Source: Gnetum montanum
Lineage: Eukaryota; Streptophyta; Gnetopsida; Gnetales; Gnetaceae
Direction: 5' to 3'
NCBI GenBank assembly: GCA_015680685.1
Contig: MNCI01037805.1
Span: forward strand, 258,309-322,308
DNA: 64,000 nucleotides
The notes under the pieces were generated by a model. That model made no database searches and was not told the origin of the DNA. It saw only the letters and a list, made by a program, of their open reading frames with translations. Below are positions 1 to 12,201 of the stretch, piece by piece (position 1 is the first letter of the stretch; each line of letters opens with the position of its first letter). The position numbers and the translations under genes were made by a program.

Positions 1-347
1 AGTCGTGCACGAAGTCCAAGATGTGTACGGTTGATCAAGGAATCGGTTGCTCGTCGCACTTAGGCTAGATTAGATTTTCTTACCCTTTTCCTCCTAGATT
101 AGTTTAGTTAAATATTATTTTCCACTGTCGTCAGGAGTAGCGTTAGATTTAGGAACACATCATACACCTCATCTAGACTAAACCATACGTGACATATGCA
201 AAACTAGTCTAGATGGGAAGACAGCGAACTGCGACCTAAGGTTAACTATCTAGGTGCCACAACTAGTCCATCTGCGGAGTTCGACCGGATCGCGCGTGCG
301 ACGCTTGTTTCGTATGGTTGAGTGTAGGGGTACCTCGCCACTCATCA
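1..347 (+). repeat. 3' part of an Athila-like LTR (family B, copy LTR0)
   Basis: This stretch matches the last third of the two full family-B LTRs at 9123-10089 and 14678-15657 almost base for base. It ends in the family terminus CTCATCA at 347. The rest of the LTR lies outside the window. The next base starts a different element: the truncated last exon of the antisense gene of element E. This copy is therefore the right edge of another family-B insertion or a solo LTR, and it cuts E. Its target-site duplication cannot be tested because the left flank is missing. Confidence 0.9.
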
Positions 348-1349
348 GGTACTAAATCACATTCAGCAAAAGGGTCATCAGCAGGGGCCTCTTCCTCTAT
401 GGCAGGGGCCTCTTTCTTTGCGGTTGGGGCCTCTTTCTCCTCTTTGGAAGATGCCCCTGTTCCAGGGGCTATGGCCTCTTCCTCCTCTTCTTCTTCCTCT
501 GCTAACAAAACGTAATCGTAGTAAGCAAGGTACTCAAAATTGAAATAGGTGCTACGTTGTGTGACACTACATAGCATAGCGCAGTGTAGCAAATGCTACG
601 CTGACAAAACAATCAAGTATACTTACCAATTAGGGGCTACACTCTATGGACTTTGATGCGTAGCTTCTTTCCCCTCTCTTCATTTGCACGGGGAGGCTTT
701 TCTGTAGGACGAGACTTCTTACGTTGCAGCCTAGTCTTCACTATTTCTGCAATGAGGCATTGCCCCCTTAACACATTGCCTGTGTTAATAGGAGGAGGCT
801 CTCCTACACTGTCCCAGGCACAAAAGGCGTGTGCCACCCAGTCCCTCGTCATTATGGAAAATGATTTCCTGATAGCTTCTGGGGGCTCTTGGGATTAGGT
901 GGTACAGAGAACCTGGTAGATCCATGGCTTTGATATCTGGTTACGGTCTTGCTGTACCCAGACCTCATTTTTACGGACCACCAGGAATTCCGCAAAGCAT
1001 TGCAAGCAAGATATGAAAAAGGTGTAGTGCACGTTGAAACAGGACTCAAGCTTCTCGCAAAGCTTGACCATCTCAGCGCGCAAGCCTTCTGAAAGGTACC
1101 TAGCCCAATTGTAATGGGTCCCTTCCTCCATGACCTCCCTCATTATCCAAGCTTGCTCTACTCCAAGGATTTTCCCTTGAGAGAGTAGCTTGGGGAAGGC
1201 ACGGGTACAGAATACAAGGTAAATCATTTCTGCCACCACTAGCTTGACCTTGTGGATGTAGATACCCTTTCAGTCCTTGCTTGTTCCTAGCCATTCCTTA
1301 ATATCCCCTTGATGGTTTACATCTTTCCTAGATTTTTCTCCTACAGGGA

Positions 1350-3443
1350 TGTACTGACTTAAATCGTCGATGTAAGGTTGGAAGGGAAACAAACACCGAA
1401 AGATCATCAGGCAGACACAGTTGACCCTGCCTTTGCTCGAGGGCAAGCTAGAAAAGTAAACAAAGGCAGAGTGCCTTGGATGGTCTGCATGCAAATCAAC
1501 CAAGGACTTCCCCAAGTGTAAACTATGTCTTGCACTGGGCTTATCGTAACTAATATTTTAAAATGTAAACAGCACGTACAGAATGTAAAATGTAAACAGA
1601 AACGCATGTAGAACTGGTATTGTAAACGAAACATAAACTAAATGTAAAATAGAGTAAACAGAATAATGACTGGCAAAACGAACTGTATTGTATTGCTTAG
1701 AAAAGATGTGCACCAGTCAAAGCATAGTTGCACGTGTGAATGGTAGGTCAAGTGCAAAGCCCCAAGGTGATGTGATGTGATGTGTTTTAGAAGTGCTTGG
1801 ATGCTAGGATTCAAAGTGTGTCAAGCTCCTAAGGATTGCTGGTTTGAGTTTCCTAAGCTATCTAACTCCAAAATTTCCAACCCCATTTATGTGGATTGAT
1901 AGGGTATTTATAGGATTGGGCTGGGCTTGGATGTGGAATTCATGAATGGAATCAACGACAAGGAGATGAGAGGAAAGTGGATCAAGTGACACGTGTCCAA
2001 TGGACAGTTGTATGTGAGTTGGATGTGTGTGGGCAAGCTATGTTCTGGACTAGGTGCATTGTATCTTATAACATGTGACAACTTGCTCAATCTAGGTCAT
2101 GCTCATATAATTCAAAGCATAAGAACCTGACAAGCTCAAGGTCATGGACAAAAATTTACATTGAAAGGATGATGTACAACAAGAGAAATTGGCTCTGGCT
2201 CGCTTGAAACTTCTAGATTTCTAACTTGACTACTGCAGGATGTCGATTCAAGTGGTTTCATGGCCATTTGGAATGTTTTTTCTTGACAAGAACTTCCAGT
2301 GTGAGTTGAACTTGTCTTGGCGTGACTTGAGCGTGTGCATGCTACACTCACACTGTAGCATGACCTCAACGTTACTTCAGTGTGAGTGAGCAAAAACTTG
2401 CAATTTTTCACCAAATTTTGAATTTTTGAAGCTTGATTCTTGAAGTGCAAGGATTGCCTGATTGTGATTGATGAATTGAGCTTGAAAATGCTTTGTTTTG
2501 AGTCATTTATGACAGGTCACATTGGACTCACGTTGCAACGTGACCACAACATGACCTGTAGTATGACCTGCAGCGTGACCTGCAGAACTTGCAATCTTGA
2601 GCTTGAAATTTGGAATTCTGGAGGCTGGGACCCATAGTTATCAATAGAGGACCTTGATGATGACTTGCACCCTTGAAATCAAGTCATTTTAATTGAGTTT
2701 TGAGGCTCTAAAAGTTGGTCATGCTGTGCTCACGCTGCAGCGTGACCCAACGTGACCACAGCGTACGCGACAAAAAAACTTGCAAATTTGGGCCCAAAAT
2801 CTAGAATTCTGGAGGCTGGGACCCATAGTTATCAATAATGGATCCTAAGGATGACTTGCACCCTTGAAATCAAGTTATTTTGACTCATTTTTGAGGCTCT
2901 AAAAGTTGGTCACGCTGTACTCACGCTACAACATGACCTCAGCATGACCACAGCGTACATGACAAAAAACCTACAATTTTGGGCCTAAAATCTGGAAGTT
3001 TGGAGGCTGGGACCCATAGTTATCAATAGTGAACCCTAAGGATGACTTTCACCCTTGAAATCAAGTCATTTTGACTTAGTTTTGAGGCTGTAAAAGTTGG
3101 TCACGCTGTACTCACGCTACAACGTGACCTCAGCATGAGTGACAGTGTGAGTGAAGAAATTTGCACCTTTTGAAGCTAAAATTTAAATCTCTGAATGCTA
3201 AATCTTGGAGTTGACATTAGTGGCCCTTGAGGATGGCTTGCACCTTTGAAACCAAACCATTTTGACTTTCTTTTGAAGCTATCGGAGTTACTCATGCTGA
3301 AGGCAAGCTAGCTTGACAGTGTGAGCAAGCTGGCTTGAGTAAGTTGGAGCTGAGTTCCATGGCTTAGTCAAATTTTGCCTCCCGAAAGCTCAAAAGGGCT
3401 TGAGTCATTTTCAAAGTGCTAAGAAGAAATTAGTGGTGTTTCA
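1350..3443 (-). mobile_element. Solo LTR related to element C, TSD AGGGA
   Basis: On the minus strand it begins TGAAACACCAC (like the C LTR) and ends ...AGTACA. At the other edge it matches the C LTR end (TGTACTG then AAATCGTCG on the plus strand). AGGGA occurs at both 1345-1349 and 3444-3448, a perfect 5-bp target duplication. Removing the LTR restores the reading of exon 4 of the E antisense gene. It shares with the C LTR a segment at about 1425-1535. A TATA box (TATAAATA on minus) lies at 1912-1905. Its length, 2094 bp, exceeds the 1595 bp of the C LTR because of a 191-bp tandem repeat. Confidence 0.9.
2440..3300. repeat. 191-bp tandem repeat inside the solo LTR
   Basis: The anchor GGAGGCTGGGACCCATAG recurs at 2620, 2811 and 3002, giving a period of 191 bp. 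Each unit also carries a CACGCTGTACTCACGCT-type segment followed by CGTGACC words, and CACCCTTGAAATCAAGT. Flanking units at both ends are more diverged. The repeat lies in the part of the LTR upstream of the TATA box when read on the minus strand, so it is likely a U3 enhancer-type array. Confidence 0.88.
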
Positions 3444-4658
3444 AGGGAGACCATTAGAAGGAATGCTGAAAAGATCTGCAAATAGTTGGTCGTTGATTTT
3501 AAACACCACTTACACATTGTGAACGCGTGTGCGAAAGCGGTCAGCCTTCTCAGAGAAGGAATCGGCTAGGGAAAGCATTTCTGCAACTAGGACACTTGGA
3601 TTTATAGCCAGAAACAAATCCATAAGCCCAGCCTCCTAAATGTTATGAACAAGGGTGGCTGGGACCCCATTGTAGAGCCAATGCTGGGTCTCCTCCACCT
3701 CATCGTACTTGAAAAAGAGGTTGGTATCGTCATGCCTAGAGGTGATCATTGTGACCTCTAGGGATTCCTTCTCTACTGCACTGGTTAGCCACAAACAAGA
3801 AAGTTAGCAAAGGCAGAAATTGTATCATCACTTAAACACATGAGAAAAAATGCAAATTTTAGCATACTAGGCTTAAACGGTGTAGGGAACGGTGGAAGTT
3901 CCATCATAACGTCTTTAACGGTGATCAATCGACGCGATGCCCATTGGCCATCCAACTAGCCAACTTCCTTACATTTTCCACAAAGTTTGGAATACCTGGT
4001 TGGATAGCTTTTAAAATCAAGCCCAAGTCGTTCTACCACACTGGCATGCATGTTCTGAGTAGAGGAGAACTCTTGCAGGGTTGTTTAGGCCAATGCCAGC
4101 GTATTTGTGTTACCGTGAAGACCGCCCTCATCGATATAAAACCTGGCAACATACAAGAACATAGTAAGAATTTTTGTCTAGCATAACACGTTAAAATACC
4201 TTCATAGGACTCACCCACAGTAAATGGTTCCAGGTGGGTTTTGAAAACAAGTGCCCATGTGACAGGCGACATACAATGTGTTGTACAAGTGGGAGCATTT
4301 CTATTCGAGCATGTCCCAGATCCAACTTAGGCACCTCAAGCCCCTTGGACGTTGGCCTGAGCTACCCGCCCCTTCACCCCCAATTGACCCATTAGCTAGG
4401 AACTTCAAAATGCCCCAGTTTACCCTAGGCAACAATGTTTTTGTAAGCATAGCTGTTGTCTCGGCCGATAAGTGTGACCATACAATAACACTAAAGTGGC
4501 GAAGGAGGAACTCTAGAAACTCCCATGCACCCTCCCGGAACCAAACTACCTACTCCCCTACCTGTGTGTGGGGTGGGGGGGCATTGGCCACGGGTTCGTG
4601 GAGGTAGCATAGGACTTCCACTGTCTCAAGGACAATCAAAACGGGTTTCAGCATGACC

Positions 4659-5697
4659 CTGTATGACAAAGTATCAAATGTTAGCACTGTGTTCAAGTGA
4701 TAATCACTGATGTAGCATAGCATGACCTTTTGTTTGCATATAGCATAGCGTGACCTCCTATTTGCATATAGCGTAGTGTAACCCTCTATTTACAGGTAGC
4801 ATAGCGTAATCCACCAATTACAAATTTTCCTTTAGCATGAAACAATAAGTCCCCCCCCCCCCCTCATAGAATATAAGTAAACATCGCATGCAGTGTAGCA
4901 AACGTGTAGCATAGCATATGCAATTAAGCCCTGCGTAGCGTAACAATAGCAGATACGCCCCACAATGCGATAGTTACATGTTACATAACATAATGTAATA
5001 GCCACGCCTAATACAGCATAACGTAATAGTTATGCTTTCGCATAAAGGTGACAGCTTTGTTTCTCGCAGCATAGCAAGACCAATACACCGCATGCAGCGT
5101 AGTAAATGAACGAGCACAAACAAACATGTAACAATGTAACAAACAAAGCACTGTAACATGCATCGCAATGTAGCAAATTTGACAATATAGTGAATTTAAC
5201 AGCGTAGTAGCATTACAAGTTTAACAGCATAGCAGCATAACAGATTACAACATAACAACCTAAGGGCCTAACAACATAACAACATTGCGTAACAGCAATT
5301 TTACAGTGCCCTTGTTGCCCTGATCCTACTCTACCGCATGAGTCATGCCATGCCATGCCAAGCATGTGTCATGTTGCCGTAAAATTTTAAAAACAAACAA
5401 ACCCCTCTAAGGGTGATACGCTACGCCGAATGTGCATTACGCTGACCAGAACCACCCAAACCCCTACAGTAATGCAGTCATCATTCTTAATAATGGTGGT
5501 CAGGGCAGTCCGCATGCAGTCGTAGCGTAGCAACTGTACAGCTGCTGTGGCCAAGTAACGATGACCATGGGGTAACAGCCAAAATGGCAACAAAAACAGT
5601 GATGAGAATTACAAAAATGACAGTAGCAACCACAATGGCAATGGCAACCTAACCCGATGCATCGCATAATGGAAACAAGGGTAGCGTAATGACTTAC
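4659..5697 (-). other. Intron 1 of the E antisense gene, rich in CGTAGC words
   Basis: This 1-kb interval between exons 1 and 2 has no coding sense. It is filled with irregular copies of words such as AGCGTAGC, AGCATAGC and GTAACA, the same word family that makes palindromes in the LTRs of D and E. It starts with the donor GTAAGT at 5697 and ends with the acceptor ATACAG before 4658. It contains a C-run near 4852-4863. Confidence 0.6.
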
Positions 5698-6119
5698 CAA
5701 GCAGATAGGGCCTCTTGTCGCACCTCGACATGTGCCTTGGAAAGGTGTCCCAGAGTGTCCCTCACCTCGTCCACCTTGGTTAGTCCCTAATGCTTGTGTT
5801 CACCTTTGTGTGCCATTACCACATTCACAAATTGGTAGTACCAGCTACTATGCTAATCTTGCTATGCTCTCTCTCTCTCTATTTGACCGTGCTACGCTCT
5901 GAGTGTGGGCTCTGACAAGGAAAATGACAAGTTTACCAGCGGTTAATCTCCTATTTATAGCCAATGCGGTAAAACACTTGTCATTTTCATGCTCCAAGTA
6001 ACACAGGACACTGCTACAGCGTAACACTATTGTAGCGCAGTCCCACTACAGCGTAGCACTCATCCGCAACACAGTAAGTGGGCCCACCAAAAATTTTTGC
6101 TCCACATTAGCAAATTTTA

Positions 6120-6470
6120 AAACCACGGTCCGCAAAGACCTTAAACTAGGAACGTTAGCTTCTCCCACCCCACCACAATTTGCAAACACCTTAAACTAAG
6201 AATGTTAACCTACAATATAGCCCAGTAACGGTCCGCAAAGACCTTAAACTAGAAATCTTAACATTCATTTCACATTTTAGACTTGTTAACGGTCCTCCAT
6301 GACCTTAAATTGGCAAATTTTAGCATTTATTTTATGTTTTAAATTAAACTATTACATTATTGTGGTCTACCACAACCTTAAATTGGCAAATTTTAGCATT
6401 CATTTTACATTCTAAACCAAACTATTATACTATTGCAGTCCGCTAAGACCTTAAACTGGCAATTATATTA
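6120..6470 (+). repeat. GACCTTAAACTAGCAA motif array upstream of E pol
   Basis: Six imperfect copies of a roughly 25-nt unit, core GACCTTAAACTAG, start near 6136, 6187, 6240, 6300, 6372 and 6449, separated by 45-70 bp. It sits between the antisense gene and pol. Equivalent arrays lie at the same module borders in elements C and D. Function unknown. Confidence 0.8.
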
Positions 6471-6524
6471 TGTTGCATCATTGATTTACATCACATGTTG
6501 TTGCTTCAAACAGGTATCACTTGA

Positions 6525-8723
6525 TTGGGTTTATTTGCTTATTGTGACAGGTCCGCTCAGAAAATGGCTATGCATGGTGATCTTTATTCCCCTTTGACCT
6601 TAATGGGTCCATACAGCAGATTAAGAAGATGCTTGAATTCAGAATTGATAGACTTTGAGTTGTTCTCTCACAATACCATAACGTCCTTGGAAACATCCCT
6701 AGATTGGCTCAAACGTCTGGTCCAAGCCTTAGACCTAGAGGCTGGGGATGTGACTAAGGACCCTCTCACTGAAATCCCCGTAACTACCACTAGGGGTGAA
6801 GCAAAGACCTTGAAGGTTAGCTCTTTATTACATCCACAAGTACACCAAAACATTTCCAAGGCTCTACATGACAATATTAAAGTGTTTGTATGGTCATATG
6901 ATGACATGCCGGGCCTTGACCCATGGCTCATACAACACAACATCATCCTAGATTCGTGTGTCAAGGCAGTCAAGCAAAAAGCTTGTAAGATCAAACCAAA
7001 GATTACACTAGCTATACGCAATGAGATCACCAAGCTTTATCAAGCTGGTTTCATCTGGGCTGTCGATTACTCGGAATGGGTATCGAACATCATTGTAGTT
7101 TCTAAGAAAACGAGAGGTCTACGAATTTGTATAGACTTTCGAGACTTGAACAAAGTAACAATTAAAGATGATTTCCCATTGCCAAGTATCGATCAACTTA
7201 TAGACACTACGGTTGGTCATGCCTTACTGTCCTTCATGGATGGGTTTTCAGGCTATAACCAGATCCACATAAATCCAGAGCATCAGTTGTCAACCACTTT
7301 CATAACCCCTTGGGAAACCTTTTGTTATACAATGATGCCCTTTGGACTCAAAAACACTAGAGCAACCTACCAACAAGCAATGACGTATATTTTTAGTGAC
7401 TACCTTTTGGAGAGATTGAATGATTACATGGATGATATAGTAGTCAAGTCTAAGGAAGCTATCGATCATCCCAATGATCTCAATATAATCCTCCAACGTT
7501 GCCAGAGGCATGACCTACACCTTAACCCTAAGAAGTGTGTTTTTTGAGTTAAAACCAGATGCATGCTAAGTTTTGTAGTGTCGGAAATAGGCATACAAGT
7601 GGACCCTAATAAAGTGAGGGCCATCGTCAACTTAGCACCACCTACAAACCTTAAAGAGCTGCATGGATTGCAAGGTAGGGTACAATTTATCAGAAGGTTT
7701 ATCTCGAAGTTGATAGACAAGCTACACCCCATGCAACATCTACTTAAAAAGGGGGTCAACTTCGAGTGGATAGATCAATGTCAACAAGCCTTTGATAACC
7801 TAAAAAAAGAGCTTTTGCATCTCCCAACTGTTTAGCCACCACAGAGGAATAAGCCTTTCTACATCTACCTTACCACTTCGGACACATCTATTGTTGCGTT
7901 GCTATGTCAAAAAAGAGATGATGGGTCCAAAATCTCGGTCTACTACTTAAGCAATGTATTAATAGCTTGCTTACGAGGCAAAATACAACGAGCTAGAAAA
8001 ATATTGTCTCGCCCTAGTATTTGCGCTAAACAAATGGAAACATTACCTATTTCGTAGCAAGGTCAACATCATATGCAAGAGCAACATACTTTGGGCTATT
8101 ACAACAAACTTGTATGAGAGTAGTAGGATGGCCCAATGGAAAGTAATAACGGCGAAATTCGATTTACATTATGTAGCCCAATCATCAACAAAGGGTCAAG
8201 CAATAGCCACACAGCTTACAACTTCACCTGTTGACAATCAAGCAATAATAGAACCCAAATTCCCATATGAACACATCAATAGCCTAAACTTTGTACCATC
8301 AAATTTTGAAGCAAGCTTACACTTTAATGGCGCTTCAACTACAAGAGGTGGAAGCACCACCGCAGTTATAACATTTCCCTCTAGGGAAATTTGACCCTTT
8401 GCTTATTGCTTCATGTTCCCTTGTACGAATAATGTAGCTGAGTACGAAGGACTCCTTAGGGGCCTCTTAGCAGCCCAAGAGCTAAAGATTCAACATTTGG
8501 CAGTCTAGAGCAATTCGCAATTAGTTTTCAACTATATCACTGAAGCTTATGCTTGCAAGGCTTCACACTTGCAACCTTATTGCGATCTAGCTAAGAGTTT
8601 GCTAAAATAGTTTGCAACATTGGACATTCAACATGTACCTCGCAATGAGAACACTGTAGCTGATGCATTAGCCACGTTAGCATTGAATGTGCCATGGCAC
8701 TTGTTTGCCACTTTGCTTACCAC
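6525..8723 (+). pseudogene. pol: Tat-lineage pol of element E: RT, RNase H and second RNase H; integrase missing
   Basis: Reverse transcriptase of a Ty3/gypsy element. It shows an N-terminal linker, then KLYQAGFI, the RT blocks LRICIDFRDLNK, FPLPSIDQLI, FMDGFSGYNQI, FGLKNTRATYQ and the catalytic YMDDI near 7425. The first RNase H follows. From about 8270 a second, archaeal-type RNase H is visible (LHFNGAST, then NNVAEYEGLLRGL, then ENTVADALATLAL), which is the hallmark of the plant Tat lineage. In-frame stops lie at 7545 (TGA), 7833 (TAG), and near 8392, 8505 and 8608, with a frameshift around 7960. At 8723 the sequence switches abruptly to the 3' end of element B, so integrase is absent. The downstream part of E resumes at 15658. 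Decayed and not functional. Confidence 0.92.
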
Positions 8724-9122
8724 TTAATAAACTGTTGACAGAGAATAAAAGGATGGAAAAAGAAAAAGAGAAGGTTGACTGGGCTACCTCTATGGCACAA
8801 GTGCAAACTTACATGCATGCCAAGGCACTCAAGGCCTTACAAGAGGAGAAACTCTAGGCTGTACTTCAATGCTATCAAATTCCGAAACCTGGAGCACAAG
8901 AAAAGGGAAAGACACCTATGGAGGAGTCGCCACCACCAAGAACTACATGAGTTCCAAATTTTTGTAAATGTTCTGTGTGTTGTGTCTTTGTTTTTTTTTC
9001 TTCCCACACTGCGGCATCATCCCATTTTTCCATCTAATAATCCCATACCTATCCACTGTGTACTCAATGTAGCTTGTTCTCACTTTAACTCGAGGACGAG
9101 TTTTCATTCAGTTATGGGGGTA
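8724..9122 (+). mobile_element. 3' internal remnant of a second family-B copy
   Basis: From ACTTAATAAACTGTTGACAG onward this matches 14278-14677, the internal 3' end of element B, including the last part of the coiled-coil ORF, the conserved CTCGAGGACGAG word and the purine-rich ATGGGGGTA just before the LTR at 9123. The join to the E pol at 8723 is sharp. With the full element to its right, this makes an internal-LTR-internal-LTR arrangement sharing the LTR at 9123-10089. Confidence 0.88.
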
Positions 9123-10089
9123 TGATGAGACATGAAATTGCTCATATTGCTGGCGGTTGTGTTAAGGCACCCACGTTATATCATGGGTCGTGATATCGCA
9201 TATGTGATATCTCATGGGTTACGATATCGCGTACCTGATATCTCATCTGCTAGCGATATCGCGTCTGCGATATCGCAATCAGCCGCAATTTATATAAATA
9301 AGAGGCAGCTCTCCCTCATTTGACATCCCAATTTTAGAGTAGCAAAGCTCTGGCAGTTTGATCCCTCCAAAGTTAGATTTTTTTCCCGTGTCTGCCCGCA
9401 GTGTGGTGAATGTAATTGTACGGTGTCTTTATTCGAGTGTGCCGTACTTGGACACGCACATGACTGACAATAAAGATTGAGATTACTTCATCATTGTAGC
9501 ATTCAATTTGTCATTTATTTTATTTGTTATTTATTTAATGTTATTTATTGTTTTCTCTCTCTCACCCTTAAACTTCTAGAACACAGAACAAGTACGACTT
9601 GATTACGAGCATTTAAGTGTAACTGCTTGGTAGCCCAGTGGTGTAGCTAGGATCTACGCTTGGTAACCCAGTGGCGTATTTGGGATCTGCGCTTGGTAAT
9701 CTCAGTGGCGTACCTAGGACCTACGCTTGGTAGTCCCAATGGTAGTCGTGCACGAAGTCCAAGATGTGTACGGTTGATCAAGGAATCGGTTGCTCGTCGC
9801 ACTTAGGCTAGATTAGATTTTCTTACCCTTTTCCTCCTAGCTTAGCTTAGTTAAATATTATTTTCCACTGCCTTCAGGAGTAGCTTAGATTAGGAAACAC
9901 ATCATACACCTCATCTAGACTAAACCATACGTGACATATGCAATACTAGTCTAGGTGGGAAGACAACGAACTGCAACCTACGGCTAACTATCTAGGTGCC
10001 ACAACTAGTCCATTTGCGGAGTTCGACCAAATCATGCGTGCAACGCTCGTTTTGTATGGTTGAGTGTAGGGGTACCTCGCCACTCATCA
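9123..10089 (+). repeat. Full LTR of element B (LTR1)
   Basis: Runs from TGATGAGAC to CTCATCA, so the ends form a 7-bp inverted repeat TGATGAG/CTCATCA. It is nearly identical to 14678-15657. It contains GATATC-rich palindromes at about 9190-9275, a TATA box (TATATAAATA) at 9291-9300, and a 33-35 bp tandem repeat with core TGGTAACCCAGTGGCGTA at about 9627-9745. It is preceded by a polypurine tract and followed by a primer binding site, so it acts as both a 3' LTR for the remnant at left and the 5' LTR of the element at right. Confidence 0.95.
9291..9300 (+). promoter_or_regulatory. TATA box of B LTR1
   Basis: TATATAAATA follows the palindrome-rich upstream part of the LTR and precedes AGAGGCAGCTC. 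The equivalent TATAAATA is at 14862-14869 in LTR2. Position fits the U3/R border of the LTR. Confidence 0.7.
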
Positions 10090-10111
10090 TAGGTGCCATT
10101 GCCGGGGATGG
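10090..10111 (+). promoter_or_regulatory. Primer binding site, tRNA-Asp type
   Basis: Directly after the LTR comes AGGTGCCATTGCCGGGGAT. It differs at three positions from TGGCGCCGTTGCCGGGGAT, the tRNA-Asp-complementary site known for Athila elements. Together with the Athila-type gag this places element B near Athila. Confidence 0.75.
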
Positions 10112-10221
10112 TGCTATTTATCTAGATTAGTTATATCATACAAGGTCGCTGTATAAGAACTTAACGATATATCTTTTAGAAAATAGTAATTATAAAAAGT
10201 CACATAAATTCACACACAAAA

Positions 10222-12201
10222 ATGCCTCTCCTACAAGATAATAATAACGCCACACTTAGTGAGGAAATTCATTGGAGAACCGATGAATTATATGATAATG
10301 AAGATTGGAGTACGCAATCTAAGGTGGGGGTTTCTTATAAACATCAACGAAAGCAACGTCATCCCAACGCACAAAAGCCTAACTTACCTGATGATGATGA
10401 ACCCCCATTGGCCACTACAAGCCTAATGCAAATACAAGAGGCCGTTTGAATCTCACATAGGCATCGTGAAGAGAGCCAACTACCCAGGCTCGATTTAAAC
10501 AACTTTCCTACATTTTCAGGAGGCAATGACTTAGATCCACATCAACATTTACAAGCCTTCTACGATGCCTGCACATGGAATAATATTGATAACGGGTGGA
10601 AAAAACTTAAGCTCTTCCCTATGACACTCATTGACCAAGAAAAAGTATGGTATAGATCGTTAAAACCAAATTCAATACGATGTTGGTCAACAATGGTAGA
10701 AGTCTTTAACGAAAATTATCAAACCTATGCAAGAGTGTCAGCCTTGAGAAAACAAATCCAAAGATGGAAACAAGCACAACATGGACCCTTGGACATGGCC
10801 TTAGAAAGGTATTATGCACTATTAAACAACTGTCCAGGCCATGGGTTTTCCGAGGAAAGGCTAATGTACCATATTATTGATGGGCTACGTAATGAAACAA
10901 GAGAGACCTTAGGAGTATATGCCCAAGGTCAACTATACAACTTACGAACCCATCAAATCCAAGAGCTTATTCAGTGGCTAGCAAAAGAAGAAGGAGAATT
11001 AGCTAGATGGGAGAATATTGAAAAACATCAACGGGACCAAAATTTCAACTTAACAAAGGTCCATGATCATAAAAAGGAGAAATCAACAAATCTCAAGGTG
11101 GAGACATCATCTTTGCCAATAAAATAATCGTTAGAAGAAGCCAAGGCAAAGATCAATAAGATGTTGGAATGGATGAATCAAAAGTGTGGAGAATATATCA
11201 ACACCATTGGAGATAGAGTTTTGACAACCCAAGAAGCAAGGCGAAATAATAGACATTCAGAAAGAAGGAATGAAGGGACTAAGTGCTCAACTGCCAATCA
11301 TACATATGAATGCAACATATGCCTATACGATCACCCCAAGGGCCAATGCCCAATATTGTCACATTTATATGAGCATTTGGGAAACATGTTACATCCAGAG
11401 TTCGTACAGAGATACTATGTTCGATCACAGTGGAAACAATCCCAGTCGTGGGGGAATCCACCCTTAGACTGGAGGCACCCTTCACATTTTCCAAATCCAA
11501 ATGCTTATAACGTCCAACATCCTGTTTCTCCATTTGGGCCATCATACTCTATCTCACCACAATACTATTCTCCACAATACTATCAGCCCATACCTCCAAC
11601 ACAACCACCACCTTATGCACCTTATATTCCTCCTAACTTTCAACATTCTTATCCTTTCCCTCCTTCCACAATGCCACCAACTGTTCCTAAGGTGTTTCTA
11701 CCACTACAACCCACGAACAACACTTGTGCTACTGCTACTAACAGCAATGAAGAGCCTCCACAACATCAGAAGCGTCCTTTCTTTAAACACGGCTGTAGGA
11801 AGGGACAACACAATTCTGAAGCCACTGCACCTTCCAACCCAGCACAAGTCCAACCCTATGGTGCACCCTTACCTTTGAACTCAACGCCTCATGTAACTTC
11901 ATCAGGGCCACCAACTTACACTCCAACAACCATATGACCCAATGAACACAACCATGGGAGGCATCTGCCCAATCCTTGCATACCATCTAACGGTCCTAAA
12001 CCTCATAGTGGGTCAACTCGTTATCCGGGAACTACATCGTATGAAGTGCCCCACTGTGTTTATTATGAAGTGTGTGAAATCCAAGGTGATAAGTATGGAC
12101 CAGTTTCAATATTTCCAATATGCAAGGATCCTCGTTTCCCATTTATTAATCCTTGCCATACTCAATCGTTTAGTTATGGGGGATATCCCCCATTTCAATG
12201 A
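10222..12201 (+). pseudogene. gag: Athila-like gag of element B, three in-frame stops
   Basis: One reading frame of about 660 codons starting at ATG 10222 and ending at TGA 12199, broken only by stops at 10447 (TGA), 11125 (TAA) and 11935 (TGA). The retrotransposon gag core is at about codons 90-230 (LNNFPTFSGGNDLDPHQHL, LFPMTLIDQEKVWYRSL, ERYYALLNNCPGHGF, MYHIIDGL). A zinc knuckle of the spacing CX2CX3HX4C (CNICLYDHPKGQC) is at about codon 365. A Pro/Tyr-rich stretch and a Cys-rich tail (CVYYEVCEIQGDKYG) follow. It packages element RNA into particles in the family. No protease or RT follows, so the element is gag-only. Confidence 0.87.

Larger units (their letters stand above)
348..5816 (-). 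pseudogene. Spliced antisense gene of Tat-like element E (HAD pseudo-phosphatase-like plus unknown domain)
   Basis: Exons read on the minus strand: 5816-5698, 4658-4215, 4142-3868, 3780-627 (interrupted by a solo LTR at 1350-3443), and 498-348, cut by LTR0. Introns have GT-AG ends, for example GTAAGT at 5697 and GTAAGT at 626. Exon 1 encodes a short basic leader. Exons 2-3 resemble plant FCP1/NIF-type HAD phosphatases: a hydrophobic strand PVLIVLE, then WFREGAWEFLEFLLRHF, then IVWSHLS, and later FQNPPGTIY. The nucleophile position has Glu and the second Asp is absent. Exon 4 carries an unrecognised domain (VVFKINDQLFADLFSIP; WIMREVMEEGTHYNWARYL). Exon 5 is Glu-rich. Exon lengths match the copy in element C (444/450, 275/272, about 1055/1042 nt). 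In-frame stops include TAG in exon 2 and others in exons 1, 3 and 4. It is antisense to the pol gene of the same element. The homology call is inferred by eye. Confidence 0.72.

Noticed and set aside
318-515. Plus-strand Ser-rich ORF
   Set aside because: It is the reverse of the Glu-rich exon 5 of the antisense gene; low-complexity shadow.
8775-9125. ORF of 116 codons present twice (also 14330-14680)
   Set aside because: It is in a different frame from the conserved coiled-coil ORF and is present twice only because the element end is duplicated.
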